In this document: piece after piece, positions 11,583 through 13,427 of the stretch
Position numbering within the stretch: position 1 is the stretch's first letter
How the letters are laid out: each line of letters starts with the position of its first letter
Source: Dehalococcoidia bacterium
GTDB lineage: Bacteria; Chloroflexota; Dehalococcoidia; GIF9; AB-539-J10
DNA length: 13,427 bases
Assembly: GCA_023129815.1 (NCBI GenBank)
Contig: JAGMBH010000090.1
Coordinates: 1-13,427, forward strand
Reading direction: 5' to 3'
The notes under the pieces: generated by a model
What the model was told of the DNA's origin: nothing
Databases searched by the model: none
Seen by the model: the letters and a program-made list of their open reading frames with translations, nothing else
Position numbers and translations under genes: made by a program

Positions 11583-12509
11583 CTATTCTCCTTTAGTTAG
11601 ATATTCCCCGATGAAAACTTCATCCACCGGGCCAGTGAGCAATACCTCCCCTACCCTATCCCACGATATAGTCAAGGTCCCACCTGGGAGTATTATGTCA
11701 ACTATATCGCCCACGTAATTATGTAGCTGGGCAGCTACAGCTATGGCGCAGGCACCGCTACCACAAGCAAGGGTCTCTCCCACACCTCGCTCCCATACTC
11801 TAGCATCTATCTTCCCCCTACTCAAAACCCTAGCTATCTCAAAGTTTGTCCTTTGTGGAAACAGAGGATGTCTTTCCACCTTAGGTCCCACCTCGGCCAG
11901 AGGAAAATTAGCTACTGGCTCAGATACAAAGCTCACCGCATGGGGATTGCCCATGGATAAGAGGGATACTGATAGCTGATAGCTGTTAGCTGTCAGTTGA
12001 TAGGTGATTACTGGAGACTGCTTCGCTTCGTTCGCAACGGCATCTGTGGTGAGGGTGACGGGAATTTGTTCTGGTTGGAATTGGGGCGTGCCCATGCTTA
12101 CCTCGACTCGGCTCACTTTATTTCCCAACATGTACGCTTTAGCCTGTCTCATGCCCGATAAAGTTTCTATCCTTAAATTTGTTGTACTAACTATGCCCTT
12201 TTCAATAGCATACTTGGCAAGACACCTTAATCCGTTGCCACAGGTCTCAGCCTCGGAACCATCGGGATTAAAGATGCGCATCTTTAAATCGCAATAGCTA
12301 GAATTCTGCACTAATATCAAGCCATCAGCCCCCACGCCAAAGTGACGGTCACACATAGTTTGAGCTAACTGTGCCCAATGAGATTCTTCGCGGAGTTTAC
12401 TCTGAGCGAAATTCTTCGGTCGCTTCTCTCCCTCAGAATGACAGGATGGGGCTCTGGCATCTACCAGAATAAAATCGTTTCCTGTAGCCTGGAATTTGGA
12501 GAATTTCAT
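11583..12509 (-). CDS. dapF: Diaminopimelate epimerase with repeat-derived loop insertions
   Basis: DapF interconverts LL- and meso-diaminopimelate by a two-cysteine mechanism. Both catalytic cysteines are present: C90 in ETCGNGLRC and C249 in ACGSGACA. Other family blocks are MKFSKFQATGNDFILVDA, HFGVGADGLILV, MRIFNPDGSEAE and MGNPHAVSFV. The 308-aa length exceeds the usual 270-285. The excess lies at residues 22-44 (CHSEGEKRPK..LREESH) and 157-182 (AVANEAKQSP followed by TYQLTANSYQLS), both encoded by interspersed-repeat DNA and both in surface loops of the family. The ATG overlaps the miaA stop as ATGA, and an AAGAGG lies about 9 nt upstream. Activity is probably retained, because the repeats leave the core motifs untouched. 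Confidence 0.92.
   Translation of the reverse strand: MKFSKFQATGNDFILVDARAPSCHSEGEKRPKNFAQSKLREESHWAQLAQTMCDRHFGVGADGLILVQNSSYCDLKMRIFNPDGSEAETCGNGLRCLAKYAIEKGIVSTTNLRIETLSGMRQAKAYMLGNKVSRVEVSMGTPQFQPEQIPVTLTTDAVANEAKQSPVITYQLTANSYQLSVSLLSMGNPHAVSFVSEPVANFPLAEVGPKVERHPLFPQRTNFEIARVLSRGKIDARVWERGVGETLACGSGACAIAVAAQLHNYVGDIVDIILPGGTLTISWDRVGEVLLTGPVDEVFIGEYLTKGE
11968..12004 (-). repeat. AGCTGATAGCTG-type short tandem repeat inside dapF
   Basis: The stretch is made of near-repeats of GATAGCTGATAGCTG / TTAGCTGTCAGTTGATAGG. In the dapF frame it encodes ITYQLTANSYQLS. Such Ser-Tyr-Gln-Leu peptides are a common sign of this dispersed repeat inside genes. Confidence 0.65.
12016..12038 (-). repeat. 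CTGCTTCGCTTCGTTCGCAA repeat inside dapF
   Basis: On the coding strand it yields VANEAKQS, a variant of the ASEAKQS peptide seen when TTGCGAGCGAAGCGAAGCAGT-type repeats sit in genes. It directly abuts the AGCTGATAGCTG repeat, so two elements share one loop. Confidence 0.6.
12378..12444 (-). repeat. TGTCATTCTGAG-type repeat inside dapF (N-terminal loop)
   Basis: On the coding strand it begins CTGTCATTCTGAGGGAGAG and ends CTCCGCGAAGAATCTCA, with an internal CGACCGAAGAATTTCGCTC. It encodes CHSEGEKRPKNFAQSKLREE plus SH, the classic 'CHSE...EES' peptide of this repeat. The length is about 66 bp and keeps the frame open. Confidence 0.8.
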
Positions 12510-13426
12510 GCTATAAAGCCTCTTATCAGATTCTTCGCTTCGCTCAGAATGACAGACGGCGGGCTGGCATCAAACCAATGGATTCTTTCGTCGTCCAGAT
12601 GAAACCAAGCATATTGATGACGAGCAAAGCGATGGGTTTCATACTTTATCTGTTCAATAGCTGCCGGCAAAGTCAACTGGCCTTGAAGAAACTGGCCCAC
12701 TTGCTTATAACCTATGCCCGACATAGAAGGCAAGGAAAAGCTATAACCCATTTTTACTAGCTCCTCTACCTCCGCAACTAATCCCTCTTGTATCATTTTA
12801 TCAACACGCTGATCAATCCTATTATACAACTTGCTTCTTTCTACGGTTAAACCGATGATGCGGATAGGAAAACCTGGCGCCTCCTTGCGCCATAACTGAG
12901 AGGGAAGCTTCCCTGTCATGTGGTAAATCTCTAAAGCCCTGATGATACGGCGGATATTGCCAGGATGGATTTTGGTTGCGGCGAGAGGGTCGATCTGCTG
13001 AAGTTCTTTATAAAGCACATAGCCACCTTCTCGCTTCGCTCTGGCTTCCAAATCACATCTTAGTTTAGGGTTAGGTGGCACCTGGGGTATTTTCCATCCT
13101 TCTAATATTGACCACAGATAAAGGCCGCTGCCACCTACCAATAACGGCAATTTGCCTTTTTGCTGGATAGCCTTGATTGCCTCGGTAGCCAGTTGATGAT
13201 ACATAGCTAGGTTGAAATCTTCATCAGGGTTAACTATATCAATAAGGTGATGAGGGACTGATGCTCTTTCAGCTAAAGTGGGTTTATTGGTGCCGATATC
13301 CATATAGCGGTAAACCTGTCGGCTATCAGCGCTTACTATCTCTACCGGGAAATCTCGAGCCAGGTGTAGAGCAAGCTCGCTTTTGCCTACTGCTGTGGGA
13401 CCAACGATGGCAACAAGGCATTTCAT
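12506..13426 (-). CDS. miaA: tRNA dimethylallyltransferase (isopentenyl-tRNA transferase)
   Basis: MiaA adds a dimethylallyl group to N6 of A37 in tRNAs that read UNN codons. The 306-aa protein has the P-loop GPTAVGKS (9-16), DSRQVYRYMDIGTNKP (34-49), PLLVGGSGLYLWSILEG (the substrate channel region), RRIIRALEIYHMTGK and MSGIGYKQ. The ATG at 13424-13426 gives the normal N-terminus, so the gene appears complete, although its ribosome site is outside the window. The last 17 or so residues (PPSVILSEAKNLIRGFIA) are not family sequence and are largely encoded by an interspersed repeat that sits just before the dapF start. The stop TGA overlaps the dapF ATG, so the two are translationally coupled. 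Confidence 0.94.
   Translation of the reverse strand: MKCLVAIVGPTAVGKSELALHLARDFPVEIVSADSRQVYRYMDIGTNKPTLAERASVPHHLIDIVNPDEDFNLAMYHQLATEAIKAIQQKGKLPLLVGGSGLYLWSILEGWKIPQVPPNPKLRCDLEARAKREGGYVLYKELQQIDPLAATKIHPGNIRRIIRALEIYHMTGKLPSQLWRKEAPGFPIRIIGLTVERSKLYNRIDQRVDKMIQEGLVAEVEELVKMGYSFSLPSMSGIGYKQVGQFLQGQLTLPAAIEQIKYETHRFARHQYAWFHLDDERIHWFDASPPSVILSEAKNLIRGFIA
12527..12555 (-). repeat. TGTCATTCTGAGCGAAGCGAAGAATCTG repeat at the miaA 3' end
   Basis: The minus strand reads CTGTCATTCTGAGCGAAGCG followed by AAGAATCTG, the cleanest copy of the dispersed family in this window. It encodes the SVILSEAKNL tail of MiaA and ends about 17 nt before the dapF ATG, next to that gene's ribosome site. Confidence 0.8.
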
Positions 13427-13427
13427 T

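Overview
The window looks like a chromosomal segment of a Chloroflexota bacterium, probably of the class Dehalococcoidia. This is inferred from the minus-strand housekeeping cluster miaA-dapF-dapL-hflX, from the Chloroflexota-like beta-CASP ribonuclease and sirtuin sequences, and from many short interspersed repeats. No rRNA, tRNA or CRISPR array was seen.

Layout. (1) 1-1211: the 3' part of a beta-CASP metallo-beta-lactamase ribonuclease, cut by the left edge. (2) 1212-2300: repeat-rich spacer, a thiamine-binding MTH1187-family gene with an unlisted 42-aa membrane peptide just upstream, two further repeat copies, and a decayed gene copy. (3) 2272-3390: a nitroreductase with a readable promoter, then about 550 bp of decayed sequence holding a second, diverged copy of the same decayed gene. 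(4) 3364-7702: an accessory module in two convergent arms. The right-going arm has a ribbon-helix-helix protein and a DNA methyltransferase. The left-going arm has a 74-aa protein and an 835-aa GHKL ATPase, driven by a perfect-consensus promoter. It resembles a restriction-modification or defence locus with no recognisable nuclease. (5) 7703-9154: an antitoxin-like remnant, a Mth938-domain protein, and a sirtuin gene broken by one in-frame TAG where tryptophan is expected. (6) 9138-13426: hflX, dapL, dapF and miaA, all on the minus strand and transcribed from beyond the right edge.

How the genes work together. DapL makes LL-diaminopimelate and DapF epimerises it to the meso form, so the adjacent pair supplies lysine (and peptidoglycan, if the cell makes it). 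MiaA modifies tRNA and HflX is a ribosome-associated GTPase; their linkage to dapF/dapL is positional. In the accessory module the methyltransferase would mark DNA and the ATPase is a plausible effector or sensor, with the small DNA-binding protein as a candidate regulator.

The strongest points for a second look are the ATPase/methyltransferase module, the sirtuin nonsense codon, and the interspersed repeats that have entered the reading frames of dapF (two loops) and miaA (C-terminal tail).
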